NCBI RefSeq assembly: GCF_026212465.1
Contig: NC_080047.1
Coordinates: forward strand, 39,740,422 to 39,804,421
Direction: 5' to 3'
Length of the DNA stretch: 64,000 bases
From: Amaranthus tricolor
Taxonomy: Eukaryota; Streptophyta; Magnoliopsida; Caryophyllales; Amaranthaceae
Below are positions 1-13,669 of the stretch, piece after piece. Each line of letters opens with the position of its first letter. Position 1 is the first letter of the stretch. Made by a program: the position numbers and the translations under genes. The notes under the pieces were generated by a model. The model did not search any database, was not told the origin of the DNA, and saw only the letters and a list, made by a program, of their open reading frames with translations.

Positions 1-138
1 CTATATTTTAAAGTAATTTTTGTACCATTACGAGTTTCTAGTGGATTATATATATATATCTCAAAAGCACATATATTTTTTATTTGATATGATGTTTGAC
101 TTGAAGCCCTAAACTTTGCCTTTGAATATATTTTTCAG

Positions 139-3100
139 GAAGATTTTGATGAATTTAGTGATGTTGATGAGTTCTATAGTGCCTTACCATTGGACAAAGT
201 GGAGGCTCTTGAAGATCTTGTGACCATGGGTCAACCCGGACTTGCTAAGGTGTGTAAGGCTTTTGAAATGTACATACCTCATCAAACATTTTATTTTTTA
301 GATTCCAGGCATGTTGACTATGAACTTACGATAATTATTTAAGTATTTTCTGATTGAGTTTGCCTTTCTACTCTTATTCTTGCTTGTGACCATGATATTT
401 GAACACCGGTTGCGGTAATTTACGAATCTACAATTTTGAGATTAAGGGCGTGAAGTCACAGGTTCGGATCTTCGTACTCTTTAGATCCTGTTAAACATTT
501 ATAAGTCTTTGGCTTTTGATGATAATGAACAATAGTAAAATGAGTAATAAAATCAAATGTAATTTCTATCCATGTGAAGTTGCAAATAATGTTTACAATC
601 AAGGGTCAATCGAAATCAACCTCTTTATTGTACAAAGTTAAGGTTGCTTTATATTCGACACCCAAAAACAACGGAGGTCAAAGCCAATTGACATTGGGCT
701 ATGACATGCTGTCGTTATATCTATATATTTTGTTGTTAAATAATAGTGTCTACTAGATTCTCAATTTTCTTGTAAGTATTCTAGTTCTGTAACTATTGTG
801 TTTTGAATATTCTTTCTTCCTTTTAGACTTTTGGATATGCTTTAACTATGTGATTGTCAATCTTCCTGACTTGTTCTTTCCTTTTCATTGCTGTTGAAGA
901 TCATTAATTGAAATTATCTATGCTTCTTGAACCTTGTTGTTTTGTGACCTCTCGTTTTATCCAGAGGTAAATCTTGGTAATTTTTTTATATTTTAACTAT
1001 GTAATTGTTTACATACTACTCCTTACAGACTTACAGTTTCAACTTGGGTTTGCACTAGAACTTATTGAGGGAACAAATAGAAAAACTGGTGAAGTAGAGA
1101 ATAGTGGAGTTGTGATTGAGTGGGTCTGACAATGAAGCATTTAAGTGAAGAGTGAACATCAGTTGGAAATAAAGCATCGTGGAAAGTGTGAGCACGAGTA
1201 CGAGAGCTCTTTTTGAGTAATAAAGTATTTGGTTTTGCTGGTTTCTTCCTATGCTTTAGCTTCTAGAAAAGATAAACAAATTTAGGGGCAATAAAAAATA
1301 TTGGCATTTAGTGGAAGTGATTATTATTATATTTCAATCTGTTTGTAATTTGTTTTTTCTTGCCATTCTTTCTTTAATTTTAGTTTTGTGACCGACCTTT
1401 TCACTCTTCTTTTCAGTGTTTTTTGTGCATGACCAAACGCACTTAATTAGTTTTCGTTTACTTTAAAAATATGTAATTTTAAGACCCTTTCTTATGTCTA
1501 TATTTTGAATTATATCCTTTGGGTTATATCTTACTCGTCCATCTTAACATAGACATCTTAGCCACCTTCTTCTATTTACAATGAGCTCGCCTCTTCTTAA
1601 TACTGAACATTTTGATAATTTAGTGGTTTTAGTCTATAAAAGTAGAATTTTCCTATTAACCTTAGTGGCACACCATGTGGTATATTATTCATGTCGCAAC
1701 TCTTAATTTGAGCCAGTTCAGTCCCCTGTTTTTAGTTTTAATCGATATCTTTGTTCTTGTGAAAAATTGATTTAAGGTACTTGAAATGCTCACTTTGAAG
1801 TAGCTGTTTTGTATTTATCTTTTATAGCACCTATGTCATGATCATTTCTGCCAAAACAAATTTCATATACTCCGTCTTCTTTCGACTTATTTTAATTTCA
1901 TATGATTATGATTATAATTCGTAAGTCCTCTCCACATCTCTAGCTTAATATTGGCACCGTCTCTAGTTTCGTCCACTCAAACGATGTGAGCAATGAACAG
2001 CTCAATACTAAACTTCTGCCTCCATAAGTCTTGCTATCTTATCTAGAACCACTGTTGAAATGATATACTTATGTGACATTATTTCTTCATCATAATCCAC
2101 CAAAATACTTTCCTTAGAACTTTGTCATACACTTTCTCTAGATCAATAAAATACATGTTTCTTTTTTGTTACATGCAGCATTCCATTTGTTGATAGGAAA
2201 ATTCAAGATACCACTTGTTTTGTAAATCGAGGGACGGTCGTTTCTATGAGGATAATCAGAAAGGGATTTATAGCCTCATTTTCCTTTGTGAGCATTTGGC
2301 TCATGAATTTTTCAATCATTTGTCAATTTGATCATTCTTGAAAATTTCCTTTTCTGATTACTTGGTCCTATGATGTGATTTGGACTCCCCAACTTTAGAT
2401 TAATTCCCACACGCCCCACATCAATTGTTCCCCAATTATCAATGACGCCAAGTTTGCAAGCCATTGGAACCTCATCCTCACCTCTTATAATCCATCAACA
2501 ATCACTGCACCTCGATTCTCACTGTTTGTTTCTTATCTCCGACCATCATACCACCCCCCACAGCCATATCAATCACTTCTATAGCCACCTTGAAATCTTC
2601 ATCCCACAATCAGCCATCTTTGAATTTTATAGAGAAAAAAAGAAAGAGAGGCATACCTTATTTACTTTCCAGGGCTGGCTCCTGGTGGTCGAAGTCAATA
2701 AAAACTCCAGATCTAGAGCTTATATGGTCATTTTCAACTGCCAATATTTAATTTTATTGTAGCGATGAGGTGTAGCAGTGTTGTAAGTTTCGTGCAGAGC
2801 TGCAGTGGTGAATGTGGACGAGGTAGTTCAATGAGAGGAAGATACAGTTGACCTGGTGAAAAAACATCACTAAATTTAGAGAAGTTTTGACTAAGCTCAC
2901 CAGCAAATAACTTTTGAAAGTTGGAGGTTTTGCATTTCTTTCATTTCTGTACTTTTTCATGATTCTATCTGTTTCTTTTTTGTGAACCAAACAGCCCGTA
3001 TAATTTAGAACTTTACTCTTGCGTAGCTAGTTTTATCCGTTCAACAACAGACATTTTTCATCTTTTTTGATCTTTATCTTTGGGCTCTCCTTTGTACTTC

Positions 3101-6100
3101 TGCATCATATTGTTTTCTGCTTAAAGGTGATGAAACCTTGGTAGCTTCATGTTGGCTACAAATTTTCTCTCTCTGTTATCACAAGGGTAAGGTTGTGTGT
3201 CTGCGATCCCCCTAACTGCCTAACCCCCCCTCCCTCGTAGGTGGGAGCCCAGGTTGAAACCACTCAAAGGAATATTAGAATGCTATTTTAATAGAATGTT
3301 GTAGTTTGTGGATCATAGATATAGAAGCATGCTTTAAAATTTCCGACAGAACCATCAACTATTTTAAAATCATTATCAAACGGGTGATTAGTTTCAATTG
3401 ACGTTAAATTGTGTGTGCATTATGTGATGTGTATCTATGTATATTAAGCACAATGTTTGAAAACTGTGTTACCTGATTCTCTGAAATATTTAAGGAACGG
3501 CTAAGTACTATGAAGTCGTGCTGTGGTAACGTCTTTCCTCTGGCATGTTTGACAGGGTGGTGGCACTACTACCTCAGTTCTAAGTCTTAAGTCATCATCA
3601 AATACATCATCCTCTTTGGCATCGGTATGCTATATTAAAACCATTGCTAGTAGATAATAGTTAGATTGCTTTATGTCATTTTATTAGTTATGCCATTGTC
3701 AGTAATTGTGTTTTATACTGGCTTGATGTATGATTTCCTATTTATTCTTCCATTGGAAATATCATCGACAGACTTGAATCTTATTCATATTACACAGAAG
3801 CAGCTGAAAGCCTGTGTATCCTGTGTGTAGTTTGCACTTTGTTGTGAAACCTTGTAAAATCTCTTCTGTTTTATCAATGTTTTTGATGTGTATGGATTGT
3901 ATGGCTTGGTGATTTCTTAGTGTATTGAAGCATATCACATTCCAACTTGTCATGATAGTAATTGGCTCCAAGCTTGTAATTCTTTTGTTTAAAATTCTTG
4001 TTTTTTTAACAAATTTTGGTGCTGTAGTCTGTAGCAGAAGTAATCTTATAATTTCACTGTGTTCTTTGTTTAAATCTTTTTCATGCTAGCCTAAAAATAA
4101 TTTGTTTCGATTTCTGTTGAAAATAAATTGCTGATGTATCTATAATTTTTGTCTGTTAAAGTCCTTACATTATTTGCTACTTTGTGTTATTTGTTTTTCT
4201 GTTTGGTTTTTTCTGTTTTCTTTTTATGATTGAATTTATTTTGACAGGTCACAGTTCCATCCTCTCAACTAAGTGCTCCTATTCTGGAGCTGGATGAAAC
4301 AAATTCTCAGGACAGTAATGCTGAAACTGTTCCAAAGACTCCACCTTCTAAGATTAGCGTACTTAGTTCCTCCAATCCACCTACTAGTCAGGCAGCTACA
4401 GCAAACACTTCTGCTCATCTATCTGCCAGTCCAAGTGCTTCAGCTTCTGTTCCGGGGACAGTCTCCAGTCGAGGAATTCTGGACAGTGCCAATCCTTCTC
4501 TGAATATCCCAAATGTTTCCAAAGAAGAGGACACATTGGACTTTCCTGGACGGAGATCGTCACCTGCTCTCTTAGATACTGCAGCACTTAATCGTGGAAC
4601 TGGTAGGGGCAGCATATCTGGCCAACCTGTTGCTAGCGTACCTCTTAGTTCTGTTAGTACAGTCCCTAGCAGTGGCATGACGCTTGGTGCTGTTCCTTTG
4701 GCATCTGAAGTAGCAAAGAGAAATATTTTTGGATCAGATGAAATGCTTTCAAGTGGTGGTATGGTGCATCCACTTATTTATTAAGTAGTAGGATGATCCC
4801 ACTGCATCATATCAAATTGATTGACTGATCTGGTTTGTTTGGTTCTATTATATTGTTCAAACTGCAGTTCCTGGCAGAGCATTCTCGTCTTCTGTGGGTC
4901 CTGGAATGCAGTGGAGGCCTGGAGGCCCTTTTCAGAGTCAGACTGAAGTGGTGAGTCTTATTTTTTTTACCTTGTTGTGGCTAAAGAAGAGTTCCTCTGA
5001 ATAGTAGAGTATCCTTATAATGTGAAATGAAGTGCTAATGAATGAACATGCTGGGAGTTTTGTATTGTAGTTGATGTGTGCTTTGTTAGAAAGTACATTA
5101 ATATGCTGCTCTCACCTTATTAAAAATGTAATTTTCTAGTGAATAGATTGATATTTCAGAAAATGTTTGTTATCTTCATTTATATCTTCACTTGCCTGAT
5201 TCTTGATTGAATTTAGCTGTGATATTAAATTCTCATGTATATTTGATTGTTGACAGAATCTCTATTTCCATGAAGTTAGTTATATTGGAGCGAGTAAACT
5301 ATGCCATTGTTTTTGATGAATTTAGTTTATCCATTTATATATCTTTTGTTTTATCACATTTTTGAGAAATATCAAAATGATTGCTTCTCTTTTGTTTTAA
5401 GTGAAGTTATAAGTTGGAATTACAATTTTTCCATTAGATGACACCAGCAGTAGCTACCTCTCACTATGGGCAAATGCCCCTAGTTTTGTATTCTACTTTT
5501 ATTCTCTGTGCCATCTCAGAGTGTTGCAGCTACAAAAACATGGAGGGAATATTAATTGTTCATCTATGCATATGGACATTGCATAATTATATATATTGTC
5601 TCGTATTTTATGAACAATTCTTTACATTTAGATTCAAGTCATAAAATGTGTCGGTATTTATGTTGGTTATCACTAACCTAGAACAACCCTCTTTCTTTAT
5701 TCAAACGTGAGTGAATGCCAAAGCACTAATAAGTGGAGTTAGTTGCTATTTTGTTAGTAGTGTAAAAAAGAATGGAAGATGCACCTGTTAGAAAAGTTGA
5801 TGGTTGAAACTTTGAGTAGCTTAAAAGAAGGAAATGCTAGTCAAACATGGCCTAGAGAATATGAGTGAAGAATGACATAAAAATGGGGTTTTGAAGGAGC
5901 ATATGACAATATATAGAAATTAAGAAAACGAGGAGAATATATGTGGATGACCATTAGAATAGATTTATTTAGTAGTAAAGTGGCGTTTGATACGGCCAAA
6001 TAAAGGATAATCTTTATTTCCACGACATTTCGTCTTAATTTGATTTGGTTCATGTAGCTGGCTCCATATGTTGGGATCAATGCTTTGACTTTGTTGTCAC

Positions 6101-9100
6101 TTTACATTCTATTAGAATATCTCTGTTCAATAAACAGCCCTTTGCACCATCCTAAATTTTTTCAAAATCTTGTAAACTAACCCTCCCCCTTTTCTATCTC
6201 TTCCTTCTCCTGGGGACACTCTCTTTACCTCGCCAACCACTCCATATCAAGCCACTTCAACCACTAAGGCATTAACACCCTCCTTCCTAAGTTGCCCGAT
6301 CTCCAACTACAAACACCCTCTTCCAAAGCTCTCTATCTCAACCCACCAACATCTCCCTTGAGATCCATTCCCACATAGTGAGACCTTACCAACAAGACCC
6401 TTTGTAACTGCCTTCGGATCAGCCACCCAACAGGGGTGTGGAGGAAGCTGAAGCTGAAGCTGGCAGGGGTGCTGGGTGAATGTCTTGTCTGACTGTCAAA
6501 AAGGTTCAATCAAGTGACTACCCGGGTGGATGTCTGGCGCTCCAAAGTACTCTTGTCTGTCACTTTATCAATTAAGATTTCACAGTTTGTAGCTCTTAAT
6601 CTTCTTGCTTAGATGGAACCCCAAGATACCTGAAAGGTAACTTACCAATTCGGAAGACTGAAACCTCACTTAATCCGTCAAATCATTCTTCGTATACCCA
6701 CAGTTTAAATAGCTGGTTTGGTTTGTTAGCATATAATCCTGTGATCTCAAAGACTAATTACACACCTTGAAGCATCATATAGGCAAACTATTCTCTCGTT
6801 GACCAAAGACAGCAGCTCATCTGTAAAGCATGGATTGAGGCTAAGGGAAGCACAAATTTGGTGGAAACCAATCCTCTGCGCTTGCGCAATGTTTATATCA
6901 TGTTACATTCTTCTTTGCAGTTTGCTTGCTTTTTGTATTTTGTTCAAGTTAACTTGTTGCCGACCCCAGTTTTATAATGTTTTGACATTTGTTTGTTCAA
7001 GCTGACTTGTGCATATACAGGGACAGTATCGTGGAAGAGCTGAAATTGTTCCTGATCAAAAAGAGAAGTATGTGCAGAGATTACAGCAACAGCAACAAGG
7101 TCACAGTAATATTCTCGGGATGCCAAGACTCGTGAGTGGGAATTCCAAACCATTCTCGGGGCAGCAGCAAAATCAACTTCTGCAACAGGTAGAATTTTGT
7201 GTTTTCATCATACATTATTGTAGCACCAACATTGAGGTTGGCTGAGAATTGTAACATTTTAAAGTAGAATTTTATTTTAGCCTTAATCTAAAATCTGCAC
7301 CTCAAGCCCAATTGCATCAGAGGTGGTCGAATCCTGGATGAAGCAAACTTCGATAGGCTCAAGGGAGTGTGTGCCTTTGGATTTAGGCCTTCTCCCACAA
7401 GGTGTTAAGTGTTAGCACCCTGGCCACTTTTCGCTGAGATGTGCTAAGTTTTTGTGTATTGGAGAGGTGAGAGGAGAGAGAAAGAGAGAGATAGTAGAGT
7501 GAGATCTGAGCTGAAAATAACGAAGCCTACTTTTTATGTAATTCTATCTTACCTTTTCTTCAACCACTTGATTGCATCAGCATGATTTTTTTTTTTCATA
7601 TTTTTCAGATGAGGAGATGGGGGGCCAGATTTACAAATTAAATGCTAGTTTTATGTTGTTTGGTGGTTGCTTATTCTCAGATTCTTCACTTCTCTTATGA
7701 TAAATTCTAATCTATGGGTGATCCATTTCTGATGATGTCTGACACCATTGCCTGTGGGTGTCTTCTTGTTTTCTATGGATCTGCTTAATGCTCTCTCTCT
7801 CTCTCTCTTGATCAGGTCTTCAGTTACCTTTTCAATTCTTTCAACTTCATTCATTTACTTGCTCTTTGATTATGTCATGACTCGGGTCAAAGGGTTCAAG
7901 GGCATTATCGACATTTCATATTAATTAGTCTTTGTACTTTGTAATTAGATTAGTTGTTATTTTTTAGTAGTCTCTTGGGGCTTAGGCTATATATAGAGCC
8001 ACCTTTGTAATAATTGTTCAGCTTTGATTAGTGATTAATAAAGGAAGTGTCTTTTTTGGGAGTTAGGGCAGACTCGAAGTGTTCATACTATCGGTTTCGG
8101 TAACGGGTCTTGGCTGATCTATTACAGATTACTTTTGCTGTTTCTTGATCTTTCCTCGCAGAAGCTTATAATTGTGCCTTTTGAATAAAATTTCTCCCTT
8201 ATTGTTTCATAGTGAGCTTGTTAGGTATTTACCGCCTACTGTTACTAGTGAGGGTGTCACGTGATCCCTCCCTGGTTTTGTTTACTTTAATAAGGCTTTC
8301 AGGCACATGACGTTGACAAATGCATCCCTGCGCCTTGACGTTAGGGTCAAATGCATCTCTGCGCCATGTGTTTTGTAAAACTATGCTTAAAGAGAAAACA
8401 ATGTGGATGTATCTCTTCACTCTAAGTCATATCTAGACCTTGTAATGTTAGATTTAATCTTCTTATCTCGTATTGTTGGTTGCTGACGTACTGTCCTATC
8501 GTAGATGGTAACCACTTTCTGGAAACCGTCTATTGATGCATGTCACTTAACTTTCTTATTTGGGCCGGAAAATTTCTAATTTGGATGAAATTTGCCTTAC
8601 CCTCCACACTACTCGCTTATCAGACATGGAATGGAAGTAAAAGCTGAAAGCAATACCTAAAAACAATTTCCTGGCATATATTGCCTTACTCATGCAGTTG
8701 TATGTATTCATTTACATAGATGATATCATTATAAACCTAAGTTTTATGTTCTGAAAATTGCATGGTCTTTCTTAGTGGAAGTCCCCTTTCCTTTCTCTGC
8801 AAGCTGCTGCACCTTTAAAAAAGGCAAAGGAAGTTCAATATTTGATGTTTAATGTTTTTGGTGTTCGAACGCCCTGTATGGAGCTAATGTAAAAGTGGTG
8901 TGGTTTATTCAATTTGATTTAATATCTGGATTTTCTTACAATATAATGTATCAGGGACTTTCTTCTGTCAAGTGTTATCCAAAAACAACCTTATGTTTTA
9001 CAGTGGAAATATGGACATTCAATCCCTTCAAACCCTACTTCGATGGAAGCATTGGCGAGTCATTAATGGCATTGGGGTAAAGAATGTTGTGTGGCTGTTA

Positions 9101-12100
9101 CACCACTTCTTTGCTTCAATGATTTTCTGTGTCTCCTACTAATGAAGTTTTATAGTAATAACTGCTTTCTGAATGGTGGGGTTGGACTTTTGTTTTCTTT
9201 CAATGCACTGTGATATTTTGGTTTTATATGCTAATGATTTGTCTCATAATGGGATGTTATATCTTGGCCTTCTGATTTGTTCTGATGTTTCAGTTAAATT
9301 CTCAAAGTTCATCGATTTCCTCTCAAGTCGGTCTTGGGCTAGGATTGCAATCTTCTAGTCTAAGCACTACGTCATCTGCACCTGTACAGCATCAACCAAT
9401 TTCTATCCAACAACAGGCTCTACTTGCTGCAAAAGAATCATGTGTAGCATCCCTCTTATTTTTTTAATACATTCTTATGATTGCTTGTTATGCACTTGGC
9501 CAAGTATGCATACAATATATATGCAAAAGTAACTATAAGTCAATTTGACCTTGCAGCGATTGAGGATCAGCAACATCAAAACTTGCCTGAGGACTCAACT
9601 GTTGAAATGGCTCCTAGTTCTGGACTTTCTAAAAATTTGATGAATGATGATGATCTCAAATCTCCTTATGTGAAGGATGTATGTCTATTTCTTTCTGCAG
9701 CTAATTTTGTGTTTTTCGCGTATGCTTTCTATTACATGACACGCGATCTGTCAAGTGTATTGGAAGTATGGACGAGTTCAGATTTTACATAGAAGTGCTG
9801 TATGTGCATGCCGTTCGTATTTTTATGAGTGGAGTAGGTATGCAAATATTGTTATGAAATGGATGTCTTGGTTTGATGTACTGCCTCCAGACAGTGTCAT
9901 GCACTGATTCAGACAGTGTGAGCTAAAGTGCAGTATGTGCGCGCCCTTTGTATTTTTCATCCACACTAGAGGGAAAAATAAATTTAACACTGCAAAAGTA
10001 ATTTTTTAAAAGAAATTTTATGCTCCTTACTACACTTCATTATCCATGTTGAAGACCTCTGTTTGCCTGGGATTGTTTTAATAGGAACCCTTGGTCAAAA
10101 CACTAGCGTATTAAAACCTAATTCTAAATTTGCATGTTTCAAGTCAAAATTGGACTATATACTTCTTCAAACATAGAAATGGCTTGTTGAAGCTTTATTG
10201 TGGATTCTGCACCGATAAACACTCTGTGGCTATTGGCTAGCCATATGTCTTGTTAGCTGCTCTGATCCCCTCCGTCTAGCTATTTTTTCATTCCCATGTC
10301 TTTTTCTCCAAGATGCTGGAGATTATATCTGATGTTGTAGGATCAGTTGGTGTTTTTTTCCAACTAACTGAAAGCCAGATCTTATGCTTCTGCCTTTTGT
10401 TTCTTTTTCCCCTTATTTTGATGGGTTTCATTTCAAACTTGTCGGATTCCTTGTTCTTCTAGCTGTGATGATTATTTTGCTCTATGGATCTTAGAAACCT
10501 CTTATTCTTAACTGTCACTTGTTAGCAAGGGATAATGTATTTTCTGTTTCCTTTCCATGTTATTTACAGTGATTATTTTTTTGGCATCTTCAGATTTTAT
10601 TTTATTATTCTTGTTGGAGCCATCAGCAGTGTACTTTTCAGGATAGATTGTTCTTGAACTATTTTGTCATAAAGCAAAGTGGCAACCTCTTTAGGTAAAT
10701 TGTATTGGAAGTATGACTCTGGCCGTGAGGCAATTTCCTTCACCGTTACCCTAGCTCCAGGGACATTTTATATATTGTTGCCTCTAGCGCCTTATAAAGC
10801 CAAAAAGGAAAATAGGAAAACTAATAATGTTACAGATGTTTTTCCTGTTTGTACACTCAATCCAAAAAAATATGATTATCTGAGAATAATTGGTTATTGA
10901 TGATGTTACTAGTACTGGAGCTACATGCTAGCATAGACAGTATCCAAGTTACAATCTTATTTTTGAAAAGCTTGCTTAGGCATGCCTTGGCCGGCGATGG
11001 GTTGGGCACTTTGATCGGGCTGGACGAGGCGAATCCTGAAGGCGGGCGCATGAAAGGTTTGTAGCGCCTAAGTGCCTTCTGGTCTTAGTCTCAGGAGGAG
11101 CCCATTTGATGCGGGCACCCACCAAGTTTATTTTCTCACACCCAAGGCTAGCGCTTTCACCCGACACCTAGGCTTTGGCGACTCTTAATGCCTTAAAGTG
11201 CCTCGTGCCTCGTGCCTTTTTGAACCTAAGGTTACAAGTTAACATTTTCGATAATTTAATCAAGAAAAAATAGATAAAGGTTGAGGCGGCTTGTCCGCTT
11301 ATAGAATGGCATGTAATTAGAAATTGTGTATCAGTATTTAGTATGTTAAATCAACTTGTTTTCTGGCAGACTGGAGGTGCATCTGGTGCGCTAGCAGAAT
11401 CTGCTCAACTAACAAGAGATACAGATCTGTCTCCTGGCCAACCTTTGCAAACAAGTCAATCATCTGGTAGCCTCGGAGTTATAGGTCGGAGAAGTGTCTC
11501 AGACCTTGGGGCAATTGGTGATAGCATTGGCGGAACAGCCAACTCTGGTGGAGGGCATGATCATTATTACACTATGCAGATGCTGGAGGCTGCATATTTT
11601 AAACTTCCTCAGCCTAAAGACTCAGAACGAGCAAGGACTTATACACCGGTATGACACTTGGTATCTTATTTGTTTCGAGCTAGGCACTGATTGTTAATAT
11701 ACAATCCTTGTAAAATTTGTATGCTTTTCACAGAGGCACCCTGCAGTTACTCCTTCGAGCTTTCCGCAAACTCAGGCACCAATTGTCAACAATCCTGCTT
11801 TCTGGGAACGAATGGCTCTTGATAATATTGGGACAGATACCTTGTTCTTTGCATTCTACTATCAACCGGTGGGCCATCTTATTTCACTGAATTTGCTTCT
11901 ATATATATTCATGTGTGCTTATTTTGTGATTTTATGCCTCTTACCTACCTCCCTCTTTCTCTGCCAAGTGGTGGGTTATAGATCCTTATGGAGAGCAAAG
12001 TTTGGGGCGGGTTCGGGGTAGTTTTTGTACTGCCTGGTAGATCCCAAAACCTCGTACCATAATTTATAATGAAAAAAACAGTGATTGCTGTTTGAGTTTT

Positions 12101-12480
12101 TAAGTACTTGCCTGCAGAATACATATCAACAATATTTGGCTGCAAGAGAGCTGAAAAAACAATCATGGAGATTCCATAGAAAATTCCACACATGGTTTCA
12201 GAGGCACGAAGAACCAAAGCTTGCCACTGATGAATGTGAAAAGGGAACCTATGTCTACTTTGATTTTCACATTTCCAACGATGATCCAAATCAAGGATGG
12301 TACGTACATTCTACGATACAATATCCTCGCTTTCATTTTCTGCTAGTATTTAAACTCTAGTTTTCGGTTATTGGCTTCCGTTCTGAGTTTATTCTTTGTG
12401 CTTATTATCTTAGGTGCCAGAGAATCAAAGCAGACTTCACTTTTGAGTATAGCTACTTAGAAGACGATCTAGTTGTATAA
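139..12480 (+). CDS. NOT3: CCR4-NOT transcription complex subunit 3 (3' part of gene)
   Basis: Partial gene entering from the left edge; it encodes the C-terminal 624 residues or so of the NOT3/CNOT3 subunit of the CCR4-NOT deadenylase and transcription-regulation complex. Exons read by eye: 139-249, 3556-3624, 4248-4758, 4868-4950, 7021-7188, 9294-9441, 9557-9678, 11370-11648, 11734-11868, 12118-12299, 12414-12480 (TAA), all with GT-AG borders and compatible phases. Diagnostic segments are [19 protein letters not shown], a Ser/Pro-rich linker, [13 protein letters not shown], the Gln-rich [23 protein letters not shown], and the C-terminal NOT box ([11 protein letters not shown], then [12 protein letters not shown], then TWFQRHEEP, ending [19 protein letters not shown]). 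The NOT box binds other NOT subunits in this family. The introns of 1.7-3.3 kb carry LINE, SINE and LTR-like debris. The 9294-9441 exon uses a weak donor (T/GTGTAG) forced by phase, the least certain junction. The N-terminal coiled-coil region lies outside the window. Confidence 0.95.
1860..2190 (-). mobile_element. LINE reverse transcriptase fragment in a NOT3 intron (antisense)
   Basis: Read on the minus strand, 2102-2152 gives [19 protein letters not shown], which matches the conserved FIDLEKAYDRVPREVLW-type motif of plant L1-like reverse transcriptases. The rest of the segment is broken by stops and frameshifts (for example after WIMMKK). It is a dead non-LTR retrotransposon remnant inside the first visible intron, antisense to the gene. 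Its outer limits are uncertain. Confidence 0.65.
3150..3262 (+). repeat. SINE-like repeat, copy 1
   Basis: The stretch CACAAGGGTAAGGTTG, followed by a C-rich run and GTAGGTGGGAGCC, resembles the 3' body of plant Au-type SINEs. A second copy occurs inverted at 37255-37345. No intact A/B box pair, poly-T tail or target duplication was identified, so this is a fragment call from internal similarity and recognition of the motif. Confidence 0.45.
5760..6110 (+). mobile_element. LINE 3' end fragment in a NOT3 intron
   Basis: The sense strand reads [12 protein letters not shown] then, after a stop, LKRRKC, like the C-terminal tail of plant L1 polyproteins (VRKVE, then RGRGRPKKTW). It ends in GGTTCATGTAGCTGGCTCC, the phrase that typically closes plant LINE open reading frames, followed by a T/G-rich tail. 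It is degraded by stops and is the opposite strand to the LINE piece at 1860-2190. Confidence 0.5.
7880..8220 (+). mobile_element. Possible solo LTR remnant in a NOT3 intron
   Basis: The segment starts near TGTCATGACTCGGG, contains a TATA-type box (CTATATATAGAGCC near 7987-8000) and then AATAAAGG, an arrangement typical of an LTR U3-R-U5. No paired LTR, primer site or target duplication was found. This is only a structural resemblance. Confidence 0.25.
10960..11235. repeat. GC-rich low-copy-looking island in last large NOT3 intron
   Basis: About 270 bp of markedly higher GC content than the surrounding intron, with repeated GCCTTGG/CCTAGG/GTGCCTCGTGCCT-like words and the near-duplicate CGCCTAAGTGCC and CTTAAAGTGCC. 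It has no coding continuity on either strand. It looks like an inserted repeat rather than a conserved exon, but the family is not recognised. Confidence 0.35.
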
Positions 12481-13669
12481 GATGTTCAAACCATCTCACA
12501 CTATAAAGTGCCCTTATAAAAATTTCTTTCAATGTTATGGTCGTCGATTGTGATTCAGATGTTTTTGTCTGTCTAGTATTGCATGATGAATGTTCAAATC
12601 TATAATGGCAATGGCTTGATGTCAAGTTTCTTTTCAATATCATGTTGACATGACCCAATTTAATGTCGACTTCAATTTACCTAAAACAAAACTGAATCTG
12701 ACTCGTGGTATAGATCAATTTGACCTGTAACCGAACCGATCTAGGTCAAATTATTGACGTGACCCGATAAATTCCAAAGCTGATAAAATCCAATCTATTA
12801 TTGGATTGAATAACTTAATTTACAACTCTATCACTTTCTTTTAATTTAAATAATTCAGATATATCAAGTTTGTCTCACCATAATATTACCTTCATTTATA
12901 CTAGTAATATATAATAAAAAATTAATAAGGGCCAAACTAAAAGAATAGACGACAAAAGTGGAACAAGACCGGGCCTCTACTAGCTTTTATGTGGTTTCAC
13001 CCCTGAATCCATCATTGAATCAAAGTTTATGTTGTGAAGCTATTTGTCCATAAACTACCAATGATTTTATATCATTATCGTATTCAGTATATTCCGTACG
13101 AAGGAATTATGATTAGGATTTGGGGAGGGAAGAAGGTGGTAACCTATACTCACAAAGGAGGATGCGGTCAAAAGAGTCCCTCGACTCCATAAAGATACTC
13201 AAAACGAGAGCTTTCTGCAACGAAAACCACTTAGTGAAGCTAAATCCGTAAGCCCACATCTTACAACACAAATTTAACCTTAATTGTAAATTAAAAAAAT
13301 AAAAAATAAAAAAAGTAGGTAATAGATAACTAGGCAATAAAAACAAGTAAAACAGCGAAAACTACAAATGATTACAAAGAACTTAAAAATTCATCCTCCT
13401 AAGAAGCAAGAATGCCGTTAAGGAACTGAAAATGTATCTATCTGGATTCTGGATATAGCTTTTAACAAAGAATTACCAATATATGATTAAGCACACTATT
13501 AAAGAACTTTGCTACTGATAATCGTATCAATTAAATCAATTAAATACTCAAAAAAGTAATCTATGTTGTTCTGTTCTAAAATCAAAATCTTTATACAGAA
13601 AGAAAATGATCAAATATATTAAATCGAAATCAAAAGAATAAAAAAAACAATTTTTCCACAAAATCCAGC
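12481..13669. other. Convergent intergenic region between NOT3 and a GH17 gene
   Basis: Holds the 3' untranslated sequence of NOT3 (plus) and of the GH17 gene (minus), which converge here. A stretch at about 12650-12780 is rich in GACCCGATAA/GACCCAATT words, a common dispersed plant repeat style; otherwise it is AT-rich with no supported gene. Confidence 0.6.

Noticed and set aside
11945..12289. 114-codon minus-strand ORF over NOT3 exons
   Set aside because: Antisense to conserved NOT3 exons; the NOT box coding on the plus strand explains it.
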